Part shown: positions 50,801-59,766 of the stretch, in pieces
How positions within the stretch are numbered: position 1 is the stretch's first letter
How the letters are laid out: every line of letters begins with the position of its first letter
The notes under the pieces: model-generated
Database searches by the model: none
Told to the model about the DNA's origin: nothing
The model's input: the letters and a program-made list of their open reading frames with translations, nothing else
Program-made: the position numbers and the translations under genes
Assembly: GCA_035497735.1 (NCBI GenBank)
Contig: DATJCX010000066.1
Span: forward strand, 1-64,000
DNA: 64,000 nt
Source: Brumimicrobium sp035497735
GTDB taxonomy: Bacteria; Bacteroidota; Bacteroidia; Flavobacteriales_D; Crocinitomicaceae
Direction: 5' to 3'

Positions 50801-52886
50801 AACCAACCAAGTGATTACGATTTGTGTTGGTGACTCTGCACTAATTCACGGAACTTACCAGCATGTTGCTGGACCATATACAGCAGATTTTGTATCGGCA
50901 GAAGGTTGTGATTCTATTTCAAATGTGATTCTTACAGTAAACCCGCTTCCGGAAGTAACGATTACTTATGATGAATCAGTTTGTGAAGGTTCAAACGTAT
51001 TGTTTACTGCAACTGGAGGAGGTACATATGTGTGGACAACGCCATTAGGTGGTATGCATACAGGAGCCAACTTGAATGTGACCAACGCCCAAACTGCAAA
51101 TGCTGGAACTTACGAGCTGACAGTTACCAATAATGGGTGTGCTAAAGACACAAGTGTAACTTTGACAATTGTTGAATTACCATCTATTTCTATAACAAGT
51201 AGTAGTCCTATTTGTGTGGGAGAAACACTTCAACTCGAAGCGGAAGGTGGAACAACTTATACTTGGACCAATCCAAATGGTGATGTAACGAATAGTTCAA
51301 TTTATACCGTACCGAACGCAACTTCAGCAGATGCTGGAAGCTACACCGTTTCTGTTATGGATAACGGATGTACAAAAGATTCAACTTTTAACGTAGTTAT
51401 AGTGCCAACGCCAACGATTACTTTTGTTGTTCAGAATCCAGTGGTTTGTGGAGAAGATGGTATTTTAACCCTGAACTTTGCGAATGTGCCAGATGGTGAT
51501 TATACGATTAATTATGATGGCGGTTCTTTCGATGTTACCATCCTTAACAACACAGCAACAACAACGGTTGCGCCAGGAACTTATAGCAATTTAACAATTG
51601 AAATTGGTAACTGTGAATCTGCACTAGGAGTTACAGTGGTAGTTGATCAGGCACAAACGCCTGCAGCGCCAACTGTTTCTACATATCCAGCAACATGTGA
51701 GGCGAATGGTTATGCCATTATTGATGACTATGATGCAAGTGTGATTTACCTATTTAACCCAGCAACTGCTACATTAAGTAATGATACAATTTTTAGCGGT
51801 AATGCAGGAACATTTACTGTTTGGTATATTAGTAATGGATGTGTTTCGGAAGAAGCTAGCTTTATTATTGACGAACAGTTAGAAGGACCAGAATTGCCGG
51901 AGTTGAACATTGCAACTTCTTGTGATAGTGAGGGAGCTGTTACTATTTTAAATTATGACGCAACAAACAACTATACATTCTCAGAAATATCTCTTGGTAT
52001 AAACGCTGAAGGTGTTATAACTGGTGGAGAAGTAGGTGTTACCTATGAGTTGACAGTTAGCGATGGGAATTGTGATAAATCGATTTTATTTGAAATTCCT
52101 GCACAACTGGAAAGCCCTACAGTAACGATTTCTTCAGAAGATGAACAAACAGCAATTTGTTTAGGTGAAAGCATCGCATTAACTGCAAACGGAGCTAGTA
52201 CTTATCTTTGGGATAATGATTTAGGTTCAAGCACGACAGTTATCGTTTCTCCAACAGAAACAACAACCTACTCAGTGGTAGGAACAAATGAATTTGGATG
52301 TATCGATTCGACTGATATCGCAATCGTTGTAAATGAGAACCCGAGTTTAGCTGGAATCGCTAACAGTTACTTCTCATGTTATGGTTCTGCAGTTACAATG
52401 TCAGCAGGAGAACTTCCAACTGGAACAACAGCTACCTGGACTTTCAATGACGAAGTTGTCGCAACAGGTAATACCTATGAAATCAAACCAGTTTCTGCTA
52501 ACAATGTTGGAAACTACTATTTAACAATAACATCTGCAGAAGGATGTAGTTCTATATTGAAAATCATCTTAGTTGGTGAAGCTTGTGGTATTGTAATTCC
52601 AAGCGCTATCTCTCCTGATGGAGATGGTTTAAACGATTCTTTTGTTATCGATGGACTGGCAGCTTATCCTAACAGTGAAATTTGGATTTACAACCGTTGG
52701 GGGAATGAAGTGTTTTACAGCAATGATTACCAAAACGATTGGGACGGACGTTCATTAAGTAAGTTAAACGTAGGTGGTGATGAACTTCCTGAAGGTACTT
52801 ATTACTATTTAGTAAAATTAGGTGGAGTAGAAGGTCAGACAGGAGCTGGAGAAATTCATAAAGGCTTTGTTTACTTGAAGCGTTAA
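47838..52886 (+). CDS. Large T9SS type B cargo protein with Ig/PKD-like repeats
   Basis: A 1682-residue secreted protein. It has a signal peptide (LFTSVLFLVCGLIGFAQ), an N-terminal proprotein-convertase P-like beta domain (about residues 28-180), a linker with CCEKPDEPSP, then three nearly identical 83-residue repeats (249-bp DNA period) beginning GELTVCSGD(D/N)ETYSVTNV, more diverged PKD/Ig-like domains, and a type B gliding-motility C-terminal domain (SAISPDGDGLNDSF, WIYNRWGNEVFYS). Such proteins are surface adhesins or filaments exported through T9SS. Repeat number is likely variable. Confidence 0.9.
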   Translation: MKLKTLFTSVLFLVCGLIGFAQTFTNTSSYNFTNGTVYTTTFNVSGVNSGDILRQVNLKFGDGAMYSAELTRAVITLRNPAGTIVTLLDPNNFNTSLSTTDADRKYVDITLRDHAELNTPKGWADATGNYISNAYPFNYGYWRIPTPGAYSNFTGTHNGTWTLSISYPGLSTSYARKYISSELVFGDEFSFTDIRVTKPNQSCDTKQCIQTGEIYLASNIGYPENQPYTPTIMGGGSCQWNLIANNTAWFYFTASSSTVKFSISGMTKKIESVVATSPNCQGFTLINGGCPTVMYQGTANPVKYYKQSYAAGYSQNHGYELSGLTIGEEYILIIDGMDESSTGTASNFYIEVESGADDGCCEKPDEPSPIVGELTVCSGDDETYSVTNVTGAVYDWTFTGSGTIVGNGTNSISLNDITSGGTLSVVVTSDCGDSPASTIEIIVSPAPDQPSAISGELTVCSGDNETYSVTNVAGATYDWTFTGSGTIVGNGTNSISLNNITSGGTLSVIVTSDCGDSPASTIEITIIPIPVQPSAISGELTVCSGDNETYSVTNVAGATYDWTFTGGGTIVGNGTSSISLNDITSGGTLSVIVTSDCGNSPASSIEITFNTVPNAPTGPVDLDTVCYGDNATYTVDFEAGTTYTWAYSGTGVIVESGNSIDLENITTSGDLTVTSSNECGVGGTFTIGIHVNPIPAIQAGALEDVVCEGDTLFLGVYGGAAEWTGPNGFVSDDEFPVIPNVTTDNAGVYTVAVFNKFGCSADTSFTVVVNDAPIFTASATQYEICEGGSTTISVTGEAGLTYSWDNGLGTGVSHVVSPTSSTDYIVTAANTECQKSDTISIIVVPNVVPTFNLPETICEGEILPILPTTSIEGVEGTWNPTTVSNATSLYTFTPNATQCPIDAVDYTIEVKELPVPVITGPSTYCQGTTVSLSTTQTYAEYAWTTGSTAATITNITAAFSPITVTVTDEFGCVGTSTPFELTESTVTTTNQVITICVGDSALIHGTYQHVAGPYTADFVSAEGCDSISNVILTVNPLPEVTITYDESVCEGSNVLFTATGGGTYVWTTPLGGMHTGANLNVTNAQTANAGTYELTVTNNGCAKDTSVTLTIVELPSISITSSSPICVGETLQLEAEGGTTYTWTNPNGDVTNSSIYTVPNATSADAGSYTVSVMDNGCTKDSTFNVVIVPTPTITFVVQNPVVCGEDGILTLNFANVPDGDYTINYDGGSFDVTILNNTATTTVAPGTYSNLTIEIGNCESALGVTVVVDQAQTPAAPTVSTYPATCEANGYAIIDDYDASVIYLFNPATATLSNDTIFSGNAGTFTVWYISNGCVSEEASFIIDEQLEGPELPELNIATSCDSEGAVTILNYDATNNYTFSEISLGINAEGVITGGEVGVTYELTVSDGNCDKSILFEIPAQLESPTVTISSEDEQTAICLGESIALTANGASTYLWDNDLGSSTTVIVSPTETTTYSVVGTNEFGCIDSTDIAIVVNENPSLAGIANSYFSCYGSAVTMSAGELPTGTTATWTFNDEVVATGNTYEIKPVSANNVGNYYLTITSAEGCSSILKIILVGEACGIVIPSAISPDGDGLNDSFVIDGLAAYPNSEIWIYNRWGNEVFYSNDYQNDWDGRSLSKLNVGGDELPEGTYYYLVKLGGVEGQTGAGEIHKGFVYLKR
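48937..49680 (+). repeat. Three 249-bp tandem repeats inside the adhesin gene
   Basis: GGAGA(A/G)TTAAC(T/C)G starts at 48951, 49200 and 49449, exactly 249 bp apart (83 codons). Repeats 2 and 3 are nearly identical at DNA level. A diverged fourth copy continues to about 49920. Such tracts can change copy number by slippage or recombination and give phase or size variants. Confidence 0.9.
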
Positions 52887-52914
52887 AACCTTAAAATAAT
52901 ATAACAATCGGAAA

Positions 52915-52940
52915 AGGTCGTCTAAGTAGGCGACCTCTTT
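52915..52940 (+). terminator. Rho-independent terminator after the adhesin gene
   Basis: AGGTCGTCT / AGGCGACCT (one T-G pair, 52915-52936) with loop AAGT and a short T run after it, 29 bp after the stop. Confidence 0.75.
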
Positions 52941-53012
52941 CGTTAAAAAAGGTGTTTGAAATAAAATATTCACTTTCCAATTACAATATAGGGAACATCA
53001 TTTATCTATTGC

Positions 53013-53020
53013 TATCTTTG
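53013..53020 (+). promoter_or_regulatory. -7 promoter box TATCTTTG before mvaD
   Basis: An exact consensus match 30 nt upstream of ATG 53051. Confidence 0.5.
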
Positions 53021-53050
53021 TATATTAGTTGATTTTTTAAGTAAGTATTC

Positions 53051-54061
53051 ATGAATAAAACAATTATCTCAAAATATCCGTCAAATATTGCCTTGGTGAA
53101 ATACTGGGGGAAATATGGAAATCAATTACCTAAAAACGCTTCTTTAAGTATGACCTTAAGTAAGGCCGTAACAGAAGTAAAGTTAGAATTGATGGAAAAA
53201 ACCAATTCTGAAATAGAATTGGCCTACTTTTTTGAAGGAGAGGAGAAAGAAGATTTCAAGGAGAGAATAGTTAAATACGCAAGTGCTCAACCCGAGTTTG
53301 ATTATTTACTTAAGAATTATGCTTTAAAAATCAATTCAACTAATAGCTTTCCGCATTCTACAGGAATAGCTTCCTCGGCTTCTGCTTTTGCTGCTATTGC
53401 AGCTGCCTTACTCTCTGCAAGTGCAGAATTGGATGGTGACATCTTTAATCGTGAAGCAAGCAGGTTATCACGCCTAGGAAGTGGTAGTGCATGCCGTTCT
53501 TTTTACGGACCTTATGCTGTTTGGGGAGAATTAGATGGTTTAGATGCTTCTAGCAATGAATTTGCTGTTCCTGTTCTTGAAGTTCATGAGAATTTTAAGA
53601 ATATGCGCGATGCAATTCTAATTGTGGAAGATCAACCTAAGAAGGTTTCTAGTAGTGTTGGACATGGCTTGATGAAAGACCATCCATACGCTGAAGCAAG
53701 GTTTGTAGATGCCAATAAGCACTGCCAAGAAATGTTATCAACATTAAAAAGTGGTGATTTTGATAAGTTTATTTCCATAACGGAAAGAGAAGCCTTATCT
53801 TTGCATGCGATGATGATGACGTCAACTGATTATTATATGTTGATGAAGCCAAAAACGATTCAAGTTATTGATGAAATATTTGAATTTAGAGAACAAACTG
53901 GGCTTCCAATATGTTTTACGCTTGATGCAGGACCAAATGTCCATTTAATTTATCCTGAATCTATTGAAAAGGAAGTGAAAACCTTCGTAGAGACAAGTTT
54001 AAAAAAAAATACAAAGTCAATCATCTATGATGAAATTGGTTTTGGAGGAAAAACAAAGTAA
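53051..54061 (+). CDS. mvaD: Diphosphomevalonate decarboxylase
   Basis: MvaD converts mevalonate 5-diphosphate to isopentenyl diphosphate, the last step of the mevalonate pathway. The 336-residue GHMP-type protein starts KYPSNIALVKYWGKYGNQLPKNASLS, a family signature, and has the nucleotide loop HSTGIASSASAFAAIAAAL and LDAGPNVHLIYP near the end. It lies nine bases before a second GHMP gene and forms an operon with it. Confidence 0.92.
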   Translation: MNKTIISKYPSNIALVKYWGKYGNQLPKNASLSMTLSKAVTEVKLELMEKTNSEIELAYFFEGEEKEDFKERIVKYASAQPEFDYLLKNYALKINSTNSFPHSTGIASSASAFAAIAAALLSASAELDGDIFNREASRLSRLGSGSACRSFYGPYAVWGELDGLDASSNEFAVPVLEVHENFKNMRDAILIVEDQPKKVSSSVGHGLMKDHPYAEARFVDANKHCQEMLSTLKSGDFDKFISITEREALSLHAMMMTSTDYYMLMKPKTIQVIDEIFEFREQTGLPICFTLDAGPNVHLIYPESIEKEVKTFVETSLKKNTKSIIYDEIGFGGKTK

Positions 54062-54070
54062 CAGCTTGCA

Positions 54071-55009
54071 ATGGAGCAATTAAATTCAAAAATTTTACTT
54101 TTCGGAGAATACGCTATACTACATGAAGGCATGGCTTTGGTGATGCCGTACGATAAGTATCATGGATCTTTTGAATTTACCAAAAAGGAAGATAAAGACG
54201 AAATCGCACTTCAATCAAACGAATATCTAAGAAGGTTTAGTGAGTTTGTTTCAAGTAGAATGGATGAAAAATTCGTTCTTGAAGTAAAGCGACTTGAAAA
54301 AGAATTGGACGAGGGTCTGTTCTTTAGAAGTAATATTCCACAAGGATATGGTCTAGGAAGTTCTGGCGCTTTGGTTGCTGCTTTGGTTCTTAGGTATTTA
54401 GTGAAAGCAAAACATTTCAAAGATGAGATGAAGGTGCTTACAATTCATAAAATAAGAGAGTTGAAATCTGCTTTAGGCGAATTGGAATCTCACTTTCACG
54501 GTGTGAGTTCTGGATTAGACCCATTGAGTAGCATTCTGAATGAACCGATTTTATACAAAAACCAACAAGAAATTATTACAGCGAAACTTCCATTGACGTC
54601 TAGTGAAAATGAGAATGTGATATTCTTGTTAGACTCAAACTGTCCTAGAACTACATCGAATATGATGAATAGGTTTTCAGAGTTGTACGGACAAGAAGAT
54701 TTCAATACTAAATTCAATCAATATGTTATTAATGATAATAACGAGACAATTAATAATTTCTTGAATTTGAATGTCGATGCTTTCTATGATTCTTTGAGTC
54801 ATCTTAGTGCATTCCAGTCTGAATATATGAGAGATTTCTTTCCAGAACATTTGCATAAAGATTTAGAAGACGGATTAAAAAGTAATGATTACTATTTAAA
54901 ACTTTGCGGAGCTGGAGGTGGTGGATACGTTTTAGGTTTCACTAGAAACTGGGAAGCTACTCAAGCTAAGTTAAAAGACTACCAAATCGAAGAAATATAT
55001 AGGTATTAG
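54071..55009 (+). CDS. GHMP kinase, mevalonate kinase-like
   Basis: A 312-residue GHMP kinase with KILLFGEYAILHEGMAL at the start, the nucleotide loop IPQGYGLGSSGALVAAL and the C-terminal CGAGGGGYVLGF. The neighbour mvaD and the start motif (FGEYA(I/V)xxG) point to mevalonate kinase or phosphomevalonate kinase. Sequence alone does not separate these; mevalonate kinase is the better guess because of the FGEYAILHEG start. Coupled to mvaD. Confidence 0.82.
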   Translation: MEQLNSKILLFGEYAILHEGMALVMPYDKYHGSFEFTKKEDKDEIALQSNEYLRRFSEFVSSRMDEKFVLEVKRLEKELDEGLFFRSNIPQGYGLGSSGALVAALVLRYLVKAKHFKDEMKVLTIHKIRELKSALGELESHFHGVSSGLDPLSSILNEPILYKNQQEIITAKLPLTSSENENVIFLLDSNCPRTTSNMMNRFSELYGQEDFNTKFNQYVINDNNETINNFLNLNVDAFYDSLSHLSAFQSEYMRDFFPEHLHKDLEDGLKSNDYYLKLCGAGGGGYVLGFTRNWEATQAKLKDYQIEEIYRY

Positions 55010-55018
55010 TACGCTTTA

Positions 55019-55200
55019 CTGACAATTTATTTTCCCTGTTTTTTATTTGTTTCAATCCTTTTGGTCATACCTTGACTTATTTTTCTGTCAATATTTCCGA
55101 CAATTTCCTTTGGCATAAGTGTTGACTAACTATGTAACATATATGAAAGTCTAGCGTTAATTGACAATTAAGCTGACGATTTTAATAATACTGACAAATT
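55019..55200. promoter_or_regulatory. Cluster of CTGACAATTT-like sites upstream of lon
   Basis: Five similar sites occur in the 212-bp gap before lon: CTGACAATTT (55019), CCGACAATTT (55097), TTGACAATTA (55161), CTGACGATTT (55173) and CTGACAAATT (55191). The third forms part of a perfect 15-bp palindrome TTAATTGACAATTAA (55157-55171). This may be an operator for heat or stress control of lon. It is inferred from spacing and repetition only. Confidence 0.4.
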
Positions 55201-55208
55201 GACGTAAA

Positions 55209-55216
55209 TACGTTTT
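55209..55216 (+). promoter_or_regulatory. Near-consensus -7 box TACGTTTT before lon
   Basis: The last position is T instead of G. It ends five bases before ATG 55222, the same very short distance as at pcm, the TatD-type gene and tatA. Confidence 0.35.
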
Positions 55217-55221
55217 AAGAT

Positions 55222-57675
55222 ATGGATGATATTTTTGATGAAGTTTTAAAAAGTTTAAATAACCAGGGAGAGTCGAATGCGGAATTTATTCCCTTGATGA
55301 CTTCCGAAGAAGAGGATCAGATGTTAAAGTCTGAATTTCCTGACCAAATTCCGATTCTGCCGCTGAAAAATAATGTGCTATTTCCAGGGGTTGTAATTCC
55401 TATTACGGTTGGCCGTGATAAATCGGTTGAATTGATAAAGTACGCCAATAAAAAGGATAAAGTTGTTGGAGTTGTGTCGCAAAAGAATTCGGACGTAGAA
55501 AATCCGCTATTTGATGATTTGAATAAAGTCGGAACGGTAGCAACTATCTTGCGTTTATTAAAAATGCCTGACGGAACTTCTACTGCTATCATTCAAGGAA
55601 AAAGAAGATTTGAATTAGAAGAATTGACACAAGAAGAACCATTCCTAAAGGGGAAGGTGAAACTTTTTATGGAAGCCAAAGCACCTAAGAATGATAAGGA
55701 ATTTGATGCGATTATTAAATCGATGGAAAAATTGTCGATTAAAATCATCAATGATTCACCAAACATTCCTTCTGAAGCTACATTGGCCATTAAAAACATT
55801 GAGAGTTCTAGCTTTTTAATCAATTTCATTTCTTCAAATATGAATGCGGATGTTGCTGATAAGCAAAGTATGCTGAATGAAAAAGACTTGAAAAAGAGAG
55901 CGATGTTGGTATTGCAACATTTAACGATTGAGGCACAACAGCTGGAAATGCAAAATGAAATTCAATCTCGTGTAAAGGTTGATCTAGATAAGCAACAAAG
56001 AGAATATTTCCTAAATCAACAGATTAAGAAAATTCAAGAAGAATTAGGTGGAAACCCACAAGAACAGGATGTTCAGGATATGAAGACCCGTGCGAAAGCT
56101 AAAAAGTGGTCTAAAAAAGTAGATGAAATCTTTAATAAAGAAGTGAATCGTTTGCAAAGAATGAATCCACAAGGTGCTGAATACACCGTTCAGTTTAATT
56201 ACTTGGATTTATTACTTGATTTACCTTGGGATACCTACAGTCAAGGAGTTTTGGACTTAAAAAAGGCTGAGAAAATTTTAAATCGCGACCATTATGGTTT
56301 AACGAAAGTAAAGCAAAGAATTTTAGAATATTTAGCTGTACAAAAGCTTAAAAATGACATGAAGTCACCTATACTTTGTTTCTATGGACCTCCGGGAGTT
56401 GGTAAAACTTCTTTAGGAAAGTCTATTGCCGAAGCAATGGGTAGGAAATATGTAAGAATGTCATTAGGAGGTGTGCATGACGAAAGTGAAATTCGCGGAC
56501 ATAGAAAAACATACATCGGTGCCATGCCAGGAAGAATCATTCAAAACATTAAAAAGGCAGAAACTTCTGACCCAGTTTTTGTTTTAGATGAAATTGATAA
56601 ACTTTCACGTTCAAATCATGGAGACCCTTCAAGTGCTATGCTTGAAGTACTAGATCCAGAACAAAATATGGATTTTTATGATAATTATTTAGAAACAGAA
56701 TACGATTTGTCAAAGGTGATGTTTGTAGCAACAGCGAATGATTTATCGACAATTCCTGCTCCTTTACGTGATAGAATGGAATTGATTGAAGTTTCTGGAT
56801 ATACAATTGAAGAGAAGATTGAAATCGCTAAAAGACACTTGATTCCAAATCAGTTAAAAGAACATGGTATTTCTTCTGAAGTTTTTTCAATTGGAAAACC
56901 TGTATTGGAGAAATTAATTGAAGAATATACGCATGAGTCTGGTGTACGTGGATTGAATAAAGTGGTAGCGAAATTGGTGAGAAATAGAGCTCGTCAAATC
57001 GCAATGGAGGAAACGTACGAGAAAGCTATTAAAGCAGGTGACCTAAAAGTTATTATAGGTCCAGGAAGAGGGAAAACAAAATACGACAACAATGAAGTTG
57101 CTGGTGTTGTAACCGGATTGGCTTGGACTTCTATGGGAGGAGATATTTTATTTATCGAATCTTCTTTATCCAAAGGAAAAGGGAAGCTGACAATTACAGG
57201 AAACCTTGGAGACGTAATGAAGGAATCTGCAATTATTGCAATGCAATACCTGAAGTCTCACCACAATTGGTTGGACATCAATGTAGATGCATTCGAGAAT
57301 TATGATGTACATATTCACGTTCCAGAAGGAGCAACTCCAAAAGATGGTCCATCTGCAGGGATTACCTTACTAACGTCTTTAGCATCTTTATTTACGCAAA
57401 GAAAAGTGAAGAAGAATCTTGCGATGACAGGTGAAATCACTTTAAGAGGAGAAGTATTGCCAGTTGGTGGAATCAAGGAAAAAGTTTTAGCTGCTAAACG
57501 TGCTGGAATTATGGAAATCATCCTTTGCCACAGGAACGAGCAAGATATTGAAGAAATTGAAAAAGACTATCTAAAAGGTCTGACTTTCCATTATGTGAAA
57601 ACAATGAAAGAAGTACTTGATATTGCATTGACCAAACAAAAGGTGAAAGATGCTATCAAAATGGATTCGTTTTAG
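55222..57675 (+). CDS. lon: ATP-dependent protease Lon
   Basis: Lon degrades damaged and regulatory proteins in the cytosol. The 817-residue protein has the N-terminal substrate domain (LPLKNNVLFPGVVIP), a coiled-coil region, AAA+ Walker A GPPGVGKTSLG and Walker B VFVLDEIDKL, and the Ser-Lys protease domain with Ser711 (KDGPSAG) and Lys754 (GGIKEK). Spacing of 43 residues between the two matches other Lon proteins. All key residues are present. A terminator follows. Confidence 0.97.
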   Translation: MDDIFDEVLKSLNNQGESNAEFIPLMTSEEEDQMLKSEFPDQIPILPLKNNVLFPGVVIPITVGRDKSVELIKYANKKDKVVGVVSQKNSDVENPLFDDLNKVGTVATILRLLKMPDGTSTAIIQGKRRFELEELTQEEPFLKGKVKLFMEAKAPKNDKEFDAIIKSMEKLSIKIINDSPNIPSEATLAIKNIESSSFLINFISSNMNADVADKQSMLNEKDLKKRAMLVLQHLTIEAQQLEMQNEIQSRVKVDLDKQQREYFLNQQIKKIQEELGGNPQEQDVQDMKTRAKAKKWSKKVDEIFNKEVNRLQRMNPQGAEYTVQFNYLDLLLDLPWDTYSQGVLDLKKAEKILNRDHYGLTKVKQRILEYLAVQKLKNDMKSPILCFYGPPGVGKTSLGKSIAEAMGRKYVRMSLGGVHDESEIRGHRKTYIGAMPGRIIQNIKKAETSDPVFVLDEIDKLSRSNHGDPSSAMLEVLDPEQNMDFYDNYLETEYDLSKVMFVATANDLSTIPAPLRDRMELIEVSGYTIEEKIEIAKRHLIPNQLKEHGISSEVFSIGKPVLEKLIEEYTHESGVRGLNKVVAKLVRNRARQIAMEETYEKAIKAGDLKVIIGPGRGKTKYDNNEVAGVVTGLAWTSMGGDILFIESSLSKGKGKLTITGNLGDVMKESAIIAMQYLKSHHNWLDINVDAFENYDVHIHVPEGATPKDGPSAGITLLTSLASLFTQRKVKKNLAMTGEITLRGEVLPVGGIKEKVLAAKRAGIMEIILCHRNEQDIEEIEKDYLKGLTFHYVKTMKEVLDIALTKQKVKDAIKMDSF

Positions 57676-57699
57676 AGATATTTTATTTGAATAGTGAAT

Positions 57700-57730
57700 A
57701 GGGACGTATGAAAGTATGTCCCTTTTTTTA
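57700..57730. terminator. Terminator between lon and recQ
   Basis: GGGACGTA / TATGTCCC stem (one G-T pair) with loop TGAAAG and seven T on the plus strand. It lies between convergent genes. Confidence 0.85.
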
Positions 57731-57764
57731 TTAATCAAATACGCTTGGAGAAAACAAGTTTCTT

Positions 57765-59651
57765 CTACTGAAGTGTCAAAGCACCATCCTTTTCTGTGAT
57801 GATGTCTTCATCTAACAGCCAATTAATGAGATTGTTGATGAAGTATTTATCTGTATCGTTGATTGCAGCGTGAATCTCATCTAAACGAAGTGGCTTTTCT
57901 GCAATTAACTGAATGATAATTTCTTGAACTTCTTTAGCGGTATAGTTCGATTTGCTTTCAGCTAGACAAATATCACATTTACCACATTTCTCGCCCGCTT
58001 GACCAAAATATTGCAGCAATAAAATAGAGCGACAGATAGGTTTTTGAATAAAGTCTATCATACTGTCTAATTTGCTATGTGCTACTTCCTTACGGGTCTT
58101 GTACACACTTGTGTCAATGTACATGTAATCGTCTGGTAGTCTTTCGTGTAAGAGCGTAACCAAAGGGTCATTTGTTTGCCAATTAATATCGATTAACCCT
58201 TGCTTTTCGATGTATTCTAATTCCTTTTTAACTTCAAATTTACTTTTGCGAATTGTTTGTGCAATTTTACCTTCATCTATTTCTCTAAATTCTGTAAAAA
58301 TTCCGGTGTAACTTCTTGAAAGAACAGAAATTAATGGATCATATTTTTCATTTCTAATTTGAAATTCATATAAGGTCTTATTGCTTACAGCGAATTTCAT
58401 TCTAGTAGGAGAGAAGGCAGCGTCGGTGAATAGGAGCGTCCCATTCAATTCTAAAATCTTTAGTGCATTATAGGTAGAAATGATATCTAGATTGTACTTT
58501 TTAGCCAATTCTGCAATCTTCACTGGGTAACTTTCGTTTTCACCAGATCCTATGGCAATGTTTAAGTGATTACATAAAGCACGATAAACCAACCTGATAA
58601 AGTCCATAGGAGGAAACTGTAAAGCCATCATTTGCTTCATTCGTGCGATATCTACATCGTTGTAAAAAGCCATGTTTCTCGATGCTTTTCCATCTCTTCC
58701 TGAACGTCCTGCTTCCTGAAAGTACGCTTCTATGTTATTGGGAATTTCATAATGCAATACAAAACGAACATCGGGTTTGTCTATTCCCATACCAAAAGCG
58801 TTTGTTGCTATCATGATACGGATTTTATCATTCATCCAAAGGTCCAACTTACTCTTTCTTTCTTCACCGTCTAGTCCACCGTGGTAAACTCCAGCAGAAA
58901 ACTTATGAGCCAATAATAAGCGTGCAATCTCCTTGGTTTCCTTTCTTGTTTGACAGTAAATAATCCCTGTCATTCCTTGAAAACGTTCACATGCTTTTAG
59001 AATTGCATTTCTTTTGTTTTCTATATTATATATCTCATAAGAAATGTTTTCTCTAGCAAAATTTCCTTCAAAATAGTTTGGACTCCTCAGTTGTAAGAAT
59101 TCTATAATATCCTGTTTTACCGTTTCAGTGGCTGTTGCAGTAACGGCTATCATGGGAACATCTGGATGAATCTCACGTAGTTTATGAATTTCCAAATAAG
59201 GCGGTCTAAAGTCATGCCCCCATTGAGAAATACAGTGTGCCTCATCAATAGCAATTAGTCCAACTTGCATTTGTTTAAAGCGGGCGATAAAAATATCTGT
59301 CTTTAAACGTTCAGGTGAAACGTAGAGGAAATCTAAGCTTCCAAACTTAGCATTGTCGAGCATTATGTCTATTTCTCTTCTCGACATTCCAGAGGTGATG
59401 GCCGCAGCTCTTATACCTCTTGATTTTAGGTTTTTAACCTGATCTTGCATCAGAGCAATTAAGGGAGAAATAACAATACAAATCCCTTCTCGAACCATTC
59501 CTGGAACCTGAAAACAAATAGACTTTCCTCCCCCAGTGGGCAACAAAGCAAAAGTGTCAAAACCGTCTATTACGTTTTGAACGATATCTCCTTGTTGGTC
59601 TCTGAAACTATCAAAACCCCAATATTTTTTTAAAACTTCGAGTGCCGTCAA
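57765..59651 (-). CDS. recQ: ATP-dependent DNA helicase RecQ (short form)
   Basis: RecQ unwinds DNA 3' to 5' in recombination and fork repair. The 628-residue protein has Walker A LPTGGGKSICFQVP, DEAHCISQWGHDFRP, and QEAGRSGRDGK, plus the zinc site CRSILLLQYFG..CGKCDIC. There is a winged-helix region but no HRDC domain, as in the shorter Bacteroidota paralogues. The start is TTG 59651, with an in-frame TAA two codons upstream; the N terminus then aligns well with other RecQ proteins (YWGFDSFRDQQ). Convergent with lon. Confidence 0.92.
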   Translation of the reverse strand: MTALEVLKKYWGFDSFRDQQGDIVQNVIDGFDTFALLPTGGGKSICFQVPGMVREGICIVISPLIALMQDQVKNLKSRGIRAAAITSGMSRREIDIMLDNAKFGSLDFLYVSPERLKTDIFIARFKQMQVGLIAIDEAHCISQWGHDFRPPYLEIHKLREIHPDVPMIAVTATATETVKQDIIEFLQLRSPNYFEGNFARENISYEIYNIENKRNAILKACERFQGMTGIIYCQTRKETKEIARLLLAHKFSAGVYHGGLDGEERKSKLDLWMNDKIRIMIATNAFGMGIDKPDVRFVLHYEIPNNIEAYFQEAGRSGRDGKASRNMAFYNDVDIARMKQMMALQFPPMDFIRLVYRALCNHLNIAIGSGENESYPVKIAELAKKYNLDIISTYNALKILELNGTLLFTDAAFSPTRMKFAVSNKTLYEFQIRNEKYDPLISVLSRSYTGIFTEFREIDEGKIAQTIRKSKFEVKKELEYIEKQGLIDINWQTNDPLVTLLHERLPDDYMYIDTSVYKTRKEVAHSKLDSMIDFIQKPICRSILLLQYFGQAGEKCGKCDICLAESKSNYTAKEVQEIIIQLIAEKPLRLDEIHAAINDTDKYFINNLINWLLDEDIITEKDGALTLQ

Positions 59652-59766
59652 TGATTAAAGTGTATTTTAAGTGCGAATTTAGTTAAAAATAGTACTTTTT
59701 ATTTGATGAAAGGTGTTTATTTCATCTAATAATTCCTTATTTTTACGAATTCAAGAAAATTAAGAT

